Origin: Halanaerobiales bacterium
GTDB taxonomy: Bacteria; Bacillota; Halanaerobiia; Halanaerobiales; JADQBU01
Direction: 5' to 3'
Length of the DNA stretch: 5,949 nucleotides
Assembly (NCBI GenBank): GCA_016278435.1
Contig: JADQBU010000104.1
Coordinates: 1 to 5,949, forward strand
Positions within the stretch are counted from its first letter, which is position 1, and each line of letters starts with the position of its first letter. Positions 4,399-5,949 of this stretch are shown here, one piece after another. The notes under the pieces are model-generated. The model did not search any database. It saw only the letters and a program-made list of their open reading frames with translations, and was not told the origin of the DNA. Made by a program: the position numbers and the translations under genes.

Positions 4399-5949
4399 GT
4401 GGATGAGATGATTCTGGGGGACTTAAATGAGGAACAAAAAGAGGCAGTAAAACATAAAGACGGACCGATGCTGGTTCTGGCCGGGGCCGGCAGTGGTAAA
4501 ACCCGGGTTTTAACCCGGAGAATTGCTTATTTAATAAATCATTATCGGGTTTCCCCCGGGAATATTCTGGCAGTAACCTTTACCAATAAAGCTGCTGATG
4601 AAATGAAAGAAAGGGTATCTTCCCTTCTGTCTGGTTATAATAATAATATGATGGTCAGCACCTTTCACTCTTTCTGTGTCAGGATCCTGAGACGGGAAGT
4701 AGAGAAGATAGGTTATAAGAGAAATTTTGTTATTTTTGATACCTATGACCAGAAGAAGTTGATCAAAAATATTTTGCAGGATCTTAATCTTGATCCTAAA
4801 AAAACGAGGCCGAGGGCGGTACTGGGAGAGATAAGTAATGCCAAAAATGATCTGATTAACCCTGAAGATTACAAACGGGAAGAAGGCTTTGATTATTTCG
4901 AAAAAATTGTGGGACAGGTTTATCCTCACTATCAAAAACAGCTCAGGGATAATAATGCCTTTGATTTTGATGATTTATTAATGAAAACAGTTGAATTATT
5001 TGAGGAATATCCCCTTGTTTTAAAATATTATCAGGAAAGATATAGATATATTCTGATAGATGAATATCAGGATGTTAATTTTGCTCAGTATAAATTAGGA
5101 CAGTTGCTGGCCGGAGAGGATAAGAATATTTTTGTTGTTGGTGATCCTGACCAGAGTATCTATGGTTTCCGGGGAGCGGATATCAGCAACATTTTAAATT
5201 TTGAAAATGACTATCCCCAGGCCCGGGTTATCAAGCTTGAACAGAATTACCGTTCCAAAGAAAGAATTCTGGAAGCAGCCCATAGTGTAATCAGTAATAA
5301 TATTCAACGCAAGGAGAAAAAACTATGGTCTGACCGGGGAGAAGGTAAACCCTTATCATGTTATATTGCCAGTGATGAGAGGGATGAGGCCTATTTTGTC
5401 TGTGAACAGATCCGCAAACTAAAGAAAAATGACTATAGTTATGGTGATATCGCTGTATTATACAGGACCAATTCCCAGTCCCGTATTTTTGAAGAGATGC
5501 TGATGAAAAATGCTATTTCCTATGAGATTGTGGGGGGAGTCAGGTTTTATGAAAGAATGGAGATCAGGGATATCATGGCATATCTCAGGGTAATATATAA
5601 TCCTGATGACAATATCAGTCTTTCCCGGATTATTAACCGTCCGCGCCGGGGTATCGGTGATAAAACGATTGCTGCCCTGGAGAATTATGCACAAGCAAAA
5701 GGAGTCAGTCTTTACCAGGCGGGATTAGAGGTCGATAAAAATGAGGAATTATCTCCTGCTTACAGAAATAGAATTAAAGATTTCTTCGGATTCATGGAGG
5801 AAATAAGAGCTGAAAGGGATCAGGTTGGTCTGGTTCAGCTTATTAATCATATTCTTAAAAAAAGTGGTTATCAAAAAGATCTGGAAAATCAGGATGACAG
5901 GGAAGCCCGGGACCGGCTTGAAAATATTCAGGAATTATATTCAGTGATA
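4399..5949 (+). CDS. pcrA: UvrD/PcrA-type superfamily 1A DNA helicase (3' end outside window)
   Basis: ATP-driven 3'-5' DNA helicase of the PcrA/UvrD/Rep group, acting in nucleotide excision repair, plasmid replication and removal of protein or RNA polymerase blocks. The frame is open for 517 codons to the right edge, and a typical PcrA has about 720-740 residues. Motifs, numbered from the GTG at 4399, are the Q motif LNEEQKEAV (Gln13), Walker A AGAGSGKT (28-35), Ia TFTNKAADEM (60-69), Ib STFHSF (87-92), Walker B/II LIDEYQDVN (219-227; most PcrA have DEYQDTN), III VVGDPDQSIYGFRGAD (246-261), and IV LEQNYRS (280-286). AVLYRTNSQSR begins domain 2 after the linker, followed by much of the 2B insertion. 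Motifs V and VI and the C-terminal tail are not included. It follows the TrmO-like gene by 145 nt of potentially structured spacer, so it may have its own transcript. PcrA is preferred over Rep by motif style, not proven. Confidence 0.94.
   Translation, partial: MDEMILGDLNEEQKEAVKHKDGPMLVLAGAGSGKTRVLTRRIAYLINHYRVSPGNILAVTFTNKAADEMKERVSSLLSGYNNNMMVSTFHSFCVRILRREVEKIGYKRNFVIFDTYDQKKLIKNILQDLNLDPKKTRPRAVLGEISNAKNDLINPEDYKREEGFDYFEKIVGQVYPHYQKQLRDNNAFDFDDLLMKTVELFEEYPLVLKYYQERYRYILIDEYQDVNFAQYKLGQLLAGEDKNIFVVGDPDQSIYGFRGADISNILNFENDYPQARVIKLEQNYRSKERILEAAHSVISNNIQRKEKKLWSDRGEGKPLSCYIASDERDEAYFVCEQIRKLKKNDYSYGDIAVLYRTNSQSRIFEEMLMKNAISYEIVGGVRFYERMEIRDIMAYLRVIYNPDDNISLSRIINRPRRGIGDKTIAALENYAQAKGVSLYQAGLEVDKNEELSPAYRNRIKDFFGFMEEIRAERDQVGLVQLINHILKKSGYQKDLENQDDREARDRLENIQELYSVI

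Noticed and set aside
4531..4935. Minus-strand open frame of 134 codons
   Set aside because: It lies antisense to the helicase 1A/1B region, whose forward translation contains conserved motifs Ia and Ib.
5458..5694. Minus-strand open frame of 78 codons
   Set aside because: It is antisense to helicase domain 2 coding sequence and has no independent support.

Overview
The window is an ordinary-looking stretch of a low-to-moderate GC bacterial chromosome, with every gene on the + strand. It holds the distal part of a histidine biosynthesis operon in the order hisD(end)-hisB-hisH-hisA-hisF-hisIE. A short TsaA/TrmO-type gene follows, and then the first two thirds or so of a PcrA/UvrD-type helicase gene that runs off the right edge. 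Strong AGGAGG-like ribosome binding sites, AT-rich spacers, heavy use of AGA/AGG/ATA codons, the compact his order with a monofunctional hisB and a fused hisIE, and a PcrA-like helicase suggest an anaerobic Bacillota member, perhaps of the Halanaerobiales or a clostridial type. That placement is inference from style, not a database match.

Region by region: 1-337 is the catalytic C-terminal end of histidinol dehydrogenase. 338-431 is the only sizeable gap inside the his cluster. 432-3779 is a tightly packed block in which hisB/hisH overlap by 17 nt, hisH/hisA overlap by 10 nt, hisA/hisF are 2 nt apart and hisF/hisIE are 14 nt apart. 3780-3857 is a short AT-rich spacer ending in a strong Shine-Dalgarno. 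3858-4253 is the TrmO-like gene. 4254-4398 is a spacer into which three consecutive potential stem-loops fall. 4399-5949 is the helicase.

The his genes cover most of the pathway's second half. HisIE opens the PRATP ring after the HisG step, HisA isomerises ProFAR, and HisH/HisF form IGP and AICAR using glutamine. HisB dehydrates IGP, and HisD finishes from histidinol. hisC and a histidinol-phosphate phosphatase are not in this window.

The most notable feature is a one-base frameshift inside hisA near 1859. The reading frame moves by -1, the protein is otherwise fully family-like on both sides, and restoring one A gives a normal 232-residue HisA. It is either a real lesion or a sequencing/assembly error. 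I found no mobile element, CRISPR array, tRNA or rRNA, and no convincing undescribed system.
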